Assembly (NCBI GenBank): GCA_015680685.1
Contig: MNCI01035792.1
Coordinates: 180,855 to 214,470, forward strand
Direction of reading: 5' to 3'
Source: Gnetum montanum
Taxonomy: Eukaryota > Streptophyta > Gnetopsida > Gnetales > Gnetaceae
Length of the DNA stretch: 33,616 bases
Shown: positions 21,601-28,573 of the stretch, piece by piece
How the letters are laid out: each line of letters starts with the position of its first letter
How positions within the stretch are numbered: position 1 is the first letter of the stretch
The notes under the pieces: generated by a model
Told to the model about the DNA's origin: nothing
The model's input: the letters and a program-made list of their open reading frames with translations, nothing else
Databases searched by the model: none
Position numbers and translations under genes: made by a program

Positions 21601-23413
21601 TTTTGTATACTTCGATGGCCCTTTTTTACCTTTGGAGCAGGCCAAAAGATAACTTTAGCTATTTTTTATTATTAAAACTTAACCCCATGATTCAGTACTA
21701 ATCTAGCCCTGTCGTTCAATTTGTGTGTTATGGGCCCAATGATTAGTATTCACTGCTTTGTACATTTCAAGAACTTTTCATTCATCAACGGATTGCACCT
21801 AAAGTGGAAAAACTTTTATTCATGCATCCTACAGTAAGCAATAATTCAGAGATGAAGAAGGTCTGATGATGACAGTGAATTTATTTTATCCCACAAAATT
21901 TACTCAGTTCCTCAATTGGATAAATTTTTAGCTTGTGATTGCAGCTGCAGTGTACTTTAGCAGTTCGCATAACTGAATCTTAAAAAGACACCCATCACTA
22001 CATTTATGGAATCTACCTCTGGCTTGCTTCTATGAAATGCAACAGTAGGGAAAATTATAAACTTATGTTTTGGTTGGATAATCTTTCTAATGTATCACTT
22101 TTTATTTCTTTAAACTTCTCGCTGGCCTAACCTAAGTGTCCGTAGCCCTGAAACTCGAATTTAAATTTCCACATTTCTCACAAATACTCCCTCATTGCTC
22201 ATTATGAGGCTTCTTTTTCTTACCGCAACCACCACGGTAAATTGTTTAATTTGAATACTCTTTTCTTTTTCTTACCACAATCACCATGAGAAATTGTTTA
22301 ATTTGAATGCTCTTTTGCTCGATTAATTAGAGGCAATTCCAAATTAAACGAAAACAGGTACATCGCGCATAGTAAGAAACTTCAACAAGTGAACAATATT
22401 TAAACGAAAACATAAACATTATGCTATGAAATACAAAGAAACAGTGCAAATACATCTTTTGAGAAGCATATAACCTGACGGCTTACGTGATGAAGAACAG
22501 TAATTAGGCATGGAATACACAATGCCCTGTCAAGACACCAATGTAGCAGAAAACTTTACGAGTTATGTTAAAGATAACACTACCTTTGCTGAGGGAACGC
22601 CGAGACGTTTTGCTCCTCCAATTCAGCTGCGGAAGGGACGGAAGCCTCGTGTTCGAGGCCAAGGCGAAGCGCCTCGGTCTCGATGGAAAGCATCTCGGCT
22701 TCCAGGCCAATGAGCGAACACCATACGCTCCTGAACTGCTCGTCGGCATCCTTCATCTCGGCCTCCTTCACGGCCCTTCGGGCGTCCTCCACCGGCATCT
22801 TCTCCAGTTCCGCCTCTGCCGCATGGTAAGAATCCACGGCCTTCTGCGCTTCTGCAATGAGCTTCGCCTCTTTACTCTTTAACGAACTCAGAGACATCAA
22901 ATCCTTAGCTTTCTTCTTCAACTCCTCCGCCGCTTCCCCTTCCTTCGTACTGTTTCTCATCTTACTTTCAGTCGTTGCCACCGTAGCAACAGCAGGCGGC
23001 GCCGCTAACGCATTTCTTTTTATGGAAAACGCGCTGAGAGCCACCAGAGCTATTGCTACACTCAGCGCTTTCTTCTTCAGCAGCTTCAACACGTTTTGAA
23101 TGAGCGGTGGCAGATTTTGCTTCGGAGGTTGAGAATGCAAAGGTTTGCCGTCATCTAAGTAATCGAAATTCCGGATGCATTTTGCGAAACAGGACGACGT
23201 TCTCGTGCCAAGACCTTGCCCGAAAATGACACTTACGGGGAAACTAAGACGGCCGCGGTTGCTAAGACACGACGGCTCTGGAAATCTCTTTGCAGGAGTA
23301 ATGGATTTCAACGAACGTTTTGCTGAAGAAAAGCGACGTCTGAGGAATGGCTGCTGCAGCAGCTGAGGATTGGTTGTCGAAATGGAAGCAACGCTTGAAG
23401 ACATGGCATCCAT
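3537..23413 (-). CDS. FTSHI5: FTSHI5-like inactive FtsH protein, chloroplast; six 5' exons (partial gene)
   Basis: Exons join as 23413-22584, 19746-19275, 5898-5698, 5441-5148, 5056-4670 and 3611-3537, giving 753 codons with no stop. Every internal boundary is GT-AG and phases agree (exon 1/2 phase 2, the rest phase 0). Residues 1 to about 80 are rich in Ser, Arg and Pro like a plastid transit peptide; a membrane segment lies near 116-131, charged coiled coil follows, and a second membrane segment lies near 658-683. Motifs shared with recalled Arabidopsis FTSHI5 include [25 protein letters not shown] and the final AFD-MK, in the same order. Family knowledge: FtsHi proteins lack the protease zinc site and work with Ycf2 in an inner-envelope ATPase motor for protein import. 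The AAA+ domain is absent because the gene runs off the left side. The start is fixed by an in-frame TAG at 23437-23435. Another FtsHi paralogue is possible but less likely. Confidence 0.85.
3612..4669 (-). other. Intron 5 of the FTSHI5-like gene
   Basis: It is 1058 bases of AT-rich DNA with canonical ends. I see no coding exon, repeat or RNA gene in it. Confidence 0.75.
4670..5056 (-). CDS. FTSHI5: FTSHI5-like exon 5 (second membrane segment)
   Basis: It has 129 codons in phase 0, from acceptor CATTAG to donor CAA|GTAATA. It begins [20 protein letters not shown] is a family landmark. A hydrophobic stretch follows ([18 protein letters not shown]), then a basic, Lys-rich stretch ending EKDYRQ. 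The open frame runs on to 4484, but that tail (IKFSPYIV and so on) has no family likeness and is read here as intron. Confidence 0.8.
5148..5441 (-). CDS. FTSHI5: FTSHI5-like exon 4
   Basis: It has 98 codons in phase 0. The acceptor follows a long pyrimidine run ending GTGAAG, and the donor is AAT|GTGAGT at 5147. It opens with [19 protein letters not shown] and GIP, matching the family's segment after the conserved VDI. It ends in KYVPRN, just before a 91-bp intron. Confidence 0.85.
5698..5898 (-). CDS. FTSHI5: FTSHI5-like exon 3
   Basis: It has 67 codons in phase 0, between acceptor GATGCAG (AG at 5900-5899) and donor GAG|GTATGT (5697-5696). It encodes [11 protein letters not shown], then [12 protein letters not shown], then a GDN-EYLVDIE end. 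These are the most recognisable FTSHI5 signature blocks in the window. It follows the 13.4-kb intron 2. Confidence 0.9.
5899..8900 (-). other. Part of intron 2 with no recognisable element
   Basis: About 3 kb of AT-rich intron lie before the gypsy element. I find no ORF, tandem repeat or LTR end that I can support. Confidence 0.6.
8901..9439 (+). repeat. 5' LTR of the gypsy element
   Basis: It starts TGTAACATCCC and ends near GGGTTTCA. Compared with the 3' LTR it carries about 130-150 extra bases around 9125-9285. Blocks such as TATATTTTGTCATAGCTATG and ATAAAATAGTATGTGCCCT are shared. Confidence 0.75.
9509..10180 (+). pseudogene. gypsy gag fragment with zinc-knuckle remnant
   Basis: The frame reads [12 protein letters not shown], then [15 protein letters not shown] and [11 protein letters not shown], the second half of a retrotransposon gag domain, with stops such as the TAG near 9568 and at 9788. 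Cys-rich codons near 9900-10010 ([18 protein letters not shown]) look like a degenerate CCHC knuckle. The N-terminal part of gag is missing. Confidence 0.7.
10290..11460 (+). pseudogene. gypsy protease end and reverse transcriptase, broken
   Basis: [16 protein letters not shown] marks the C-terminal end of the aspartic protease. The RT follows: [36 protein letters not shown], then after a stop [15 protein letters not shown], and the catalytic FIDD at 11153-11164 followed by VLVYSN. FLGLLCY near 11390 marks the end of RT. Several stops and frame changes interrupt it. Confidence 0.85.
11550..11900 (+). pseudogene. gypsy RNase H remnant
   Basis: [28 protein letters not shown] and RHYLYGKQ are the standard order of the gypsy RNase H domain, with stops between them. 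The segment bridges RT and integrase. Confidence 0.75.
12120..13380 (+). pseudogene. gypsy integrase remnant
   Basis: A zinc-binding remnant ([10 protein letters not shown], then [15 protein letters not shown]) precedes the core, where [13 protein letters not shown] carries the first catalytic Asp and VSDKDA the second region. The C-terminal part has [24 protein letters not shown] and EATWEVDKDL, as in many plant gypsy integrases. Stops and shifts are common. I see no separate chromodomain. Confidence 0.8.
13385..13770 (+). repeat. 3' LTR of the gypsy element, internally shorter
   Basis: It starts TGTAACATCCC and ends near GGATTTGA, where the 5' LTR has GGGTTTCA. It lacks the central block present in the 5' copy. 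Substitutions across the shared parts are frequent, so the insertion is old. Confidence 0.75.
13917..14790 (+). pseudogene. LINE ORF1 (DUF4283-like plus CCHC knuckle), broken
   Basis: Pieces in several frames fit the plant LINE ORF1 pattern: IGKFVSAYM, then GGPWFFG-like and [12 protein letters not shown] segments, then [10 protein letters not shown] and KIQVEYKNV. They end in the zinc knuckle [14 protein letters not shown] (CX2CX4HX4C) near 14660-14710. ORF1 proteins bind LINE RNA. The frame is lost between about 14204 and 14497. Confidence 0.65.
15079..15097 (+). other. G-quadruplex-type motif
   Basis: Runs of 7, 3, 3 and 3 G are separated by single T, a strong potential quadruplex on the plus strand. 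This is the template strand of the host gene and lies in the LINE ORF1-ORF2 spacer. Confidence 0.7.
15324..16049 (+). pseudogene. LINE ORF2 apurinic-type endonuclease, broken
   Basis: One frame holds the EEP endonuclease landmarks in order: [30 protein letters not shown], a WILVSYFNQ segment at the usual GDFN place, [24 protein letters not shown] and the C-terminal FDHRPLL. Stops occur at 15609, 15648 and 15852. In the family this domain nicks target DNA. Substitution of the GDFN motif suggests that activity would be lost even without the stops. Confidence 0.8.
15992..16049. repeat. 29-bp perfect tandem duplication in the second LINE
   Basis: Copies are 15992-16020 and 16021-16049, both starting TCTTTTATGTTTGG. 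The duplication lies just after the endonuclease FDHRPL motif and shifts the frame. Confidence 0.85.
16261..16650 (+). other. Unassigned stretch after the second LINE
   Basis: The sequence is T-rich with mixed short frames that I do not recognise. It may be the rest of the LINE copy or a 3' piece of another element. Confidence 0.4.
16651..16784. repeat. 67-bp tandem duplication
   Basis: Copies are 16651-16717 and 16718-16784. They differ at one base that I can see (AAAAGAG against AAAAAAG). The second copy overlaps the outer end of the long inverted repeat. Confidence 0.9.
16744..17202 (+). repeat. Left arm of a long imperfect inverted repeat
   Basis: Its reverse complement matches 17997-18312 along its length: TTTGAGACATTGAAATCAA pairs with TTGATTTCAATGTCTCAAA, and AGTTGCAACTACAACATCAA pairs with the block near 18030. 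The left arm has about 150 extra bases near 16785-16940 and one extra 32-bp unit. Confidence 0.85.
17046..17109. repeat. 32-bp tandem duplication inside the left arm
   Basis: GGAGGTGCTTCATGAGCACT and its neighbours occur twice, 32 bases apart. The right arm has one equivalent copy. Confidence 0.85.
17203..17996. other. Spacer between the arms of the inverted repeat
   Basis: About 794 bases contain no ORF or transposase motif that I recognise. Confidence 0.5.
17997..18312 (-). repeat. Right arm of the long imperfect inverted repeat
   Basis: It is the reverse-complement partner of 16744-17202, with scattered substitutions and the indels noted there. The two arms and spacer together cover about 1.57 kb within intron 2. 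Confidence 0.85.
18313..19274. other. End of intron 2, nothing recognised
   Basis: Short frames at 18518-18709 and 18710-18937 have no family likeness that I can see. The sequence is AT-rich intron running up to the exon 2 donor. Confidence 0.5.
19275..19746 (-). CDS. FTSHI5: FTSHI5-like exon 2
   Basis: The acceptor ends in CTGACAG at 19748-19747. One base completes the split Ser codon, then 157 codons follow to a consensus donor CAG|GTGAGT at 19274. The protein is strongly charged and helical. Its end, [15 protein letters not shown] followed by [11 protein letters not shown], closely parallels the same segment recalled for FTSHI5. An in-frame AG three codons further in would be a weaker acceptor and would break the phase with exon 1. 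Confidence 0.85.
19747..20740 (-). other. Intron 1, left part; no gene
   Basis: AT-rich intron sequence. I see no exon or RNA gene here. Confidence 0.6.
20758..20904 (+). mobile_element. tRNA-derived SINE with target-site duplications
   Basis: The head has a pol III A box (TGGCCAATTGG, 20770-20780) and B box (GGTTCAAAGCC, 20814-20824) 44 bases apart, like a tRNA gene, but no cloverleaf that would make a tRNA. The 147-bp body ends in A7. It is flanked by a 17-bp direct repeat, 20741-20757 and 20905-20921, with two transition differences. This is the full signature of LINE-driven retroposition. It lies antisense in intron 1. Confidence 0.85.
20922..22583 (-). other. Intron 1, right part; weak 52-bp tandem repeat
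   Basis: The intron is AT-rich. Around 22212-22318 a unit of about 52 bases occurs twice with several differences (CTTACC...AAATTGTTTAATTTGAAT). Nothing else stands out. Confidence 0.6.
22584..23413 (-). CDS. FTSHI5: FTSHI5-like exon 1 (start codon, transit peptide, first membrane segment)
   Basis: It encodes 276 codons plus two bases. The N-terminus has many Ser, Thr and Arg and few acidic residues, as in plastid transit peptides. A hydrophobic stretch, [14 protein letters not shown], follows three lysines and precedes a Lys/Glu/Ala-rich helix likely to form a coiled coil. The donor is CAAAG|GTAGTG at 22583-22582. Reading past it meets a stop two bases into the intron, which supports the splice. 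The second ATG at 23404 is an alternative start. The exon is GC-rich compared with the flanking introns, as coding DNA here would be. Confidence 0.85.
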
Positions 23414-23456
23414 TGCTGTTGTGGTTGTTGAACTCTACCTCTCTGCTTTGCTGTAC

Positions 23457-23586
23457 AGAAAAACGAAGAAACTTATGAACATGTTAAGAAGCATTTGGCA
23501 AGCAAGAGAGGCAGTGGAGCGAGAAAAACGAAGAAACTTATGAACATGTTAAGAAGCATTTGGCAAGCAAGAGAGGCAGTGGAGCG
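23457..23586 (-). repeat. 65-bp perfect tandem duplication in the FTSHI5-like 5' leader
   Basis: Copy 1 is 23457-23521 and copy 2 is 23522-23586; I see no mismatch, so the duplication is young. It lies 44-173 bases upstream of the start codon. On the gene strand each copy holds two in-frame ATGs. From 23494 a 19-codon ORF ends at the TAG at 23437-23435, in frame with the main start. From 23559 the duplicated version gives 28 codons. No TATA box is evident upstream of it. Confidence 0.9.
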
Positions 23587-23952
23587 AGAAACCAGACACT
23601 GATGTTATTTCGAAAAGCTGCCTCTGCGTACGCATCACTGCGGCAGTCGTGTGCAGCGGGAGGTTATCCACGTTCATGATAAATCGCGTCCATGTGCAAA
23701 CGAGTGAGGAAAATGGCGGACCCGGACTTGAAATTGTGGCTTAATAAAGTTGATGTAGCGGGTGTCACAAAATGAAGGCATTAGGAGATGAGCAAAGGAA
23801 TGTGCATAAATGTAATGTCAAACTTTATGAGATTTTTGAGGTGCCAAAGGGGGTGGAGGTGGAGGTGGAGTGTGTCGTATCAAAAAAGTGTGAATAACAT
23901 ATCATTGAAAACAAAAGTTGGGGAAAAAAAAAAGCTCAATAGTTTTGAGATG
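23587..23952. other. Probable promoter-side flank of the FTSHI5-like gene; no gene seen
   Basis: This lies between the leader duplication and the poly(T) that may end a LINE. I see no TATA box on the minus strand and no convincing ORF. A short plus-strand frame at 23788-23982 contains low-complexity, Gly/Arg-like codons and is dismissed. A TATA-less promoter is plausible for a housekeeping plastid gene, but this is inference. Confidence 0.4.
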
Positions 23953-25078
23953 TTTTTTTTTTTCAATTTTCATTACAATTAATTTTGAAAAATCTCTTCT
24001 TTGGGTTAGAAAAATAGTTAAACCTTACCCTTATTCAGAAGCACAAGTCTTGCCCTTGTTAGAAGCACCCTTCTAGGTTTTCACCTTTTACTACAAAGTT
24101 TTAAGGATAAAACTCCATTTAAAGATAAAAGAATACATCAATTAGAAATAAAAAACAAATAGCAACAAAAGCCTAAACCTTTCTATCCTTGAACCTCCAA
24201 AACAAAAAGAAATTAATACTGTAGTAAACAAATTAATTGTTTAGCTTTCACTGAGAGATTTTTTTGCATAAAGTTGTAGCTAAAAACCAAAATCTTTAAG
24301 ATTATTTGACTCTTAGACAGAGGTCATAGTTATGCTTTTTCTATCAAAAAATAACTACCCACTGAAGCTTCCAAATCAAGTAGAGAACAAGTAGTCGAAG
24401 ACAATTCCAAATGCAAATAAAGAAAGTAAACAAAGCAAGTTGATCACCAATAATGACTTCATTAATACTTGGTTGAAAGTTTTTACAAATTTTGGATGTC
24501 CGTTTCTAAGCATGTTGAGCGACAAGACACTCAACAAAAAACATGAAAAAATAAGTCTTCACTACTATAAAAAATGACATTAAGGAGAAACATTTCTCAT
24601 ATGTTTAAGATAGATGTCAATAGGAAGACCTTGATGAATAAGACACCCAAAAAAATATGAATTTTAGGAAATGTAGGAGCTCTCCAAATGTCTTTTATTT
24701 TTCTCTTCAAAAGTATGATGATAATTTCATTTTCCAAATCTTATTGAATTTGTTATGAATAAAATTATTTATTGTAATAATCTTATAACCAATTTTTGAA
24801 TTAAAATAAGAAATAGATCTACCATCTGAAACACCGTGAAAATTACGAGTCGGCCTCAGGCGAAGATTCGCCATTTAAGCAAGAATGCGCATCAGCTTTG
24901 TTCAAGGACAAGTTTACGTTCTGTTACGCACGGCAGCGTAATGAGCGTAATAGGCTCCAAAAACAGTCAAAGGCTGGAGAAGCGCAACAGTCCGACACTT
25001 TTCCTCATGGCGCGTGGATAACTTGTCTTTACGCTTGTTACGCGGCGGTGCGTATTGTTGCGTATTTCATCACCAGGC

Positions 25079-25225
25079 ATTGTTTACGCTTCGTCACGCG
25101 CAGCTGCGTAGCAAGCGTAAATTATACATTGTTTACGCTTCGTTACGCGCAACTGCGTAGCAAGCGTAAATTAGATATTGTCTACGCTTTGTTACGCGCA
25201 GCTGCGTAGTAAGCGTAAAACAATT
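25079..25225 (+). repeat. Three 49-bp tandem units, each a 39-bp imperfect palindrome
   Basis: Units are 25079-25127, 25128-25176 and 25177-25225. Each reads TTTACGCTT, then a CG-rich core around GCAGCT, then AAGCGTAAA (in unit 1 the palindrome is 25083-25121). Looser relatives lie at about 24910-24950 and 25027-25055. Confidence 0.9.
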
Positions 25226-25249
25226 TTGGGCCTGTTGTTTTTATACCGG

Positions 25250-25289
25250 ATTACGCTCATACACGCAACGCAATGCGAATGAGCGTAAT
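25250..25289 (+). repeat. Hairpin with 11-bp perfect stem
   Basis: ATTACGCTCAT (25250-25260) pairs with ATGAGCGTAAT (25279-25289) across an 18-base loop. It shares the TTACGC core with the 49-bp units. Confidence 0.85.
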
Positions 25290-25338
25290 GCAGCCTGAAA
25301 GCAAATTGAAGCACGCTCAACATGTACCTGCTCTTCAC

Positions 25339-25370
25339 ACGCACAACACGCAAACGAGCGTGTTGTGCGT
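25339..25370 (+). repeat. Hairpin with 13-bp perfect stem
   Basis: ACGCACAACACGC (25339-25351) pairs with GCGTGTTGTGCGT (25358-25370) across a 6-base loop. It lies about 80 bases ahead of the TATA box. Confidence 0.85.
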
Positions 25371-25410
25371 AGTCACAGTCTGACTTAAAATGATCAAGTC
25401 AATAGGACCC

Positions 25411-25459
25411 ACGTCATCAGGGCTGCGCCTTTTTCGCGGGGCGTCGCAGCCTATAAATA
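25411..25459 (+). promoter_or_regulatory. LTR core promoter: ACGTCA site and TATA box
   Basis: CCACGTCATCA near 25410 matches the ACGT core bound by plant bZIP factors, and TATAAATA at 25452-25459 is a consensus plant TATA box. Transcription would start some 30 bases further on, in the LTR. Confidence 0.65.
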
Positions 25460-26386
25460 CCTCAGTTGACAAAGATACAAGGGTTGGCAAATCAGAGAAG
25501 CAAAAAAGCATATTTCTAAGCACCAGAGCACTTAACACTTTGGAGCAGAGATACAGAGAACAACGCTTTGGCAATTGTTGACGTTATCATACTACAGCTG
25601 AAGCAGAGCACAGTTCGCTTTGAGCACCGGTGACAGGAGTGACCGTTTCTGCTGGAGAGACTCTATCAATCAGAAACAATTGATCGGTGGACGTCAAATC
25701 TTGGCCTTCCTTGCATCTCAGCTTTAGCCCACGAGGTAGATCGGACTTCTATTTAGACCGTTTTNCAGGGCGCCGCGGATTTGTTTTTCCAGCATAGCCC
25801 TCACGCGGATCCGTGGCTAAAACTGTGTACGCCAGAATTTCGGTCGGTATTTCCAGCTGTCGACGTTTTCTGTCGTTACACCATCCTTCCAAAAAACATT
25901 TGGAAAAGCCTAATTCAAACAGTTGTCAACTTTAGATAAATTCTCAATATTAGAAATTAATTTTCCAAACTACTTTTCCTCTTTCTATTCAAACTATAGA
26001 AGCTAGAAGCTTCATTCCAAGTAATCCATCTATCATGCATATGCAGACAAAAAACTCTAGTGATACCAAATTTGCTCAAAGTGGTACATAATCTAGATGC
26101 ATTAGTAGCCCAACCTCCTTCATTAAACGAAACCTACCATGGTTTAATTTTCTTAAGCATATATTCTGAAACTATAATATGATTGTAATTCTAATATTTA
26201 CTAAGCGTGCACCATGTCTTTCAAATTTATTTAAGAATTAAAGAAATAGAAATGGCCCAAGGAAAAGGAAGATAGTGAAGAAAGTTATTAGAAGACCAAA
26301 TATTATCATTCTTGGGTTTCTTAAAATGAGCATCTAAATATCATTTCCATTAATGCACATTGCAATACATTTTGTGGTAAGAGAAA

Positions 26387-27337
26387 TGAAGACCAAGAAC
26401 TTAGAAAGGGGGTTGAATAAGTTCTAGCCAATAAGACCCAATTCTTGCACAACAGATGTACGTGTTTTCCCAACTTGGATATGTCCACATTCAGAGGGTA
26501 GAATCCTTACACACCTCTAAACTTTATTCCTTCAAAAATATGCTTTCAAGAGCACCACAACCTTTACAAAATTCTGAGCTTTGATAGGGGTATTTTCACT
26601 TAGAAACACACCCAATCCCTCAAGGTTCCAACAAGCTCAACAAATGTCTTCCCTTAAGAAGCACATCTAGCCCCTCGAGGCTTATAATAAGAAATAAAAA
26701 TGATCAAGGAAGAAAATTAACTAAGCTTCTGATTTCTTGCTTTAAGCTCATAATAACAACAACTCATTAAGAAAAATGAAGTACAATATTCCTCAAAGAA
26801 TGTATACAGTGATTACTTATTTGCTTGTACAGTGCTTGATTTTCCCATTTAGGATGTCTTTCCTTTATAGCCTTGTTCTCTCCATCTATCTATTGAAATC
26901 TGCACAACGGCTAGTCAAGACATCTTTTACAAGCCAAAGACATTTTATTATAGTTACCTTATTGTAGGTGAGACATGTTGTCTAAACCTGATACATCTTA
27001 ACTTTTGGCAAGATGTCTTGTCTTTACTTGAGATGTTTCCTGTGTTGTAAAGATATATTGCCTGAGTCTAGAGTTTCTTAGTAGAGATGTCTTACTTCAA
27101 TGTTAGACGTCTTATTAGTCTTCAAAATGTCTTCTCTAGGATCTAGGATGATATCCTTATGATTTTTTCAAACCATTACATCTTCTTATTGGACTTTAGC
27201 ATTCTAGTTTGATAATTCTTATTCTTGTCTCGAACTCCTTAATATGTTATATTCACCTTCCTTAGACCTACAAGTTCTCACAAACACACTAACAAACTCT
27301 CCATTTTTCAAGGTTTTGGCATATCAAAAGGTCAATA
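26387..27337 (-). mobile_element. Second solo LTR in the same LINE
   Basis: A 951-bp block without coding capacity separates two parts of the LINE. It is flanked by AGAAA at 26382-26386 and 27338-27342. On the minus strand it begins TATTGACC and ends GGTCTTCA; the first dinucleotide would be TG with one transition. The short frame at 26776-26967 is not convincing. Confidence 0.6.
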
Positions 27338-27342
27338 AGAAA

Positions 27343-28227
27343 TACCTTGGCTAAAAGAATTAATAAGGCCAAGTCCTCCATCTTTCTTACTACTAATGAA
27401 ACTATTCTAAGCAACTATAGAAAAACCTATTCTATGTTGCTTTAGACCAAAGAAATCAATGCAAAATACAATCAATTTTATTATAAGAAGTTTTCAAAGG
27501 AGCCTAATAACTGAAAAACATGAGTTGATTGAAGCATTTGCTTAATAACTAAAACTTTGCCAACAATAGTGAGCTTTTTTCTTTCCATTTATCAATCTTT
27601 TTTTTTTAATTTTTATCAACCACATAATTCCACAAAAAAAGTAAGATTATGCTTAAAAGTAAAAGATATTTCTAAAATTTTGAAAATAAAATCTTTATTC
27701 AAGATTTTCTAAGGCCTCAGAGTAACCCACTCATCAATATTACTATTACAATAAACAGTGTATTTTTTCCAATTGATCCAAGAGTTAGATAACATTTAGT
27801 AATTCTCCGCTCTAAGTAAAAGAGTATTGATATGTTGTAGAAAATTTTTTATCATTAAACAAGAATAGTATGCAAAGTGCGGAATAGTATGCAAAGTGCA
27901 TGTTAAGTAATTACATAGCGTGATCATCAATTGAAATTTCCTTAATGATATTCATTTATAGATCATAATGAAGAGTATGTAGTCTACAATAATAATAAAA
28001 AGATAGGGAGTTAGAGGACAACCTTGATGAATTGACAATTGAAAAGAAAATAAGAAACTTAATTCAAAATTAGTAGCGACTGGAGCATTGGCATCAATGA
28101 ATAGGGTAAAACCAATATGAATAAAATAATCACCAAATCCTAGTTTATATAGATAAGAAATAATGAAATTCCATTCAATCTTATCATAAGTTGTAACATC
28201 CCTTTTCGAGACATTGGGTATGGACAT
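27343..28227 (-). pseudogene. LINE reverse transcriptase fragment with altered catalytic site
   Basis: The frame to 27952 holds TYDKIEWNFIISYLYKLGF, then a block ending SIHQGCPLTPYLFIIIVDYI, the RT palm pattern. Codons upstream of the LINE edge at 28191 belong to the abutting LTR. Past the stop, the place expected for FADD reads HFAYYS (about 27880-27900). Further on, WSKATQNR and KKDGGLGLINSFSQG mark the connection region near 27350-27450. Confidence 0.75.
27863..27900. repeat. 19-bp tandem duplication at the RT active-site codons
   Basis: GAATAGTATGCAAAGTGC occurs at 27863 and 27882. On the minus strand both copies cover the codons expected for the RT catalytic Asp pair. Confidence 0.8.
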
Positions 28228-28573
28228 ATGATTACGATTTATATATTGTGTGTGGATTGGAAGGTTATCTAGAGTGAGTTAGTTTGTCATGATTGTACTT
28301 TATATGTTTTGATGCTTTGACATTTATGTTATAATTATGATGTCTTTACATGCTTAAATAACATGATTATACACACTATTCCTATGCGATGTGTTTAAGA
28401 TAGGTGATGTGACTAGTAAGGATATTAGATTAGGGTACAAGAACAACTATTCAATATGTATTTATACTTTATGTGTGGCTTTAGTATTTATGCATTTAAA
28501 CTATAGCATTATGTTGTGTGCTACTTAGACGTGATTTTAACATATGAATGTGTAGAATATTTGATATGGATCT
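28192..28573 (+). mobile_element. Probable LTR start (TGTAACATCCC), partial
   Basis: TGTAACATCCC begins exactly where LINE similarity stops, as an LTR end would. The first 11 bases match the gypsy LTR at 8901, but the rest does not, so it is another family. It is cut at 28573 by the gag-only element. I cannot find its continuation beyond 33240. Confidence 0.45.

Larger units (their letters stand above)
24827..25880 (+). mobile_element. Solo LTR with 5-bp target duplication and hairpin-rich U3
   Basis: It starts TGAAAC and ends GTTACA, a near-perfect short terminal inverted repeat, and is flanked by CCATC on both sides (24822-24826 and 25881-25885). It is much more GC-rich than its surroundings. 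A TATA box at 25452-25459 divides a U3 full of CpG hairpins from the downstream R-U5. No internal retroelement sequence remains, as expected after LTR-LTR recombination. One N lies at 25765. It is inserted in the third LINE. Confidence 0.85.
23953..28191 (-). mobile_element. Third LINE (minus strand), AT-rich and decayed, split by two solo LTRs
   Basis: Pieces at 28191-27343, 26386-25881 and 24826-23953 read in order as RT, connection region and zf-RVT-like tail once the two solo LTRs are set aside, about 2.2 kb in all. An 11-T run at 23953-23963 would be its poly(A) tail on the minus strand. The 5' part is missing, cut at 28191 where an LTR start abuts it. Confidence 0.7.

Noticed and set aside
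22565-22882. Plus-strand ORFs opposite exon 1
   Set aside because: They are shadows of the GC-rich exon; the minus frame has the transit peptide, splice site and family match.
25079-25225. CRISPR-like direct repeats
   Set aside because: The units are contiguous with no spacers, are palindromic, and lie inside a plant LTR; no cas-like genes.
25335-25581. Short ORFs in the solo LTR on both strands
   Set aside because: Low-complexity, strand-overlapping and inside LTR regulatory sequence; no domain.
24827-25880. Integrated pararetrovirus promoter (TATA plus ACGT site and long leader)
   Set aside because: TG...CA ends with a 5-bp target duplication fit a solo LTR, and no viral coding sequence is present.
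28192-28573. Same family as the gypsy LTR at 8901
   Set aside because: Only the first 11 bases agree; similarity ends after TGTAACATCCC.
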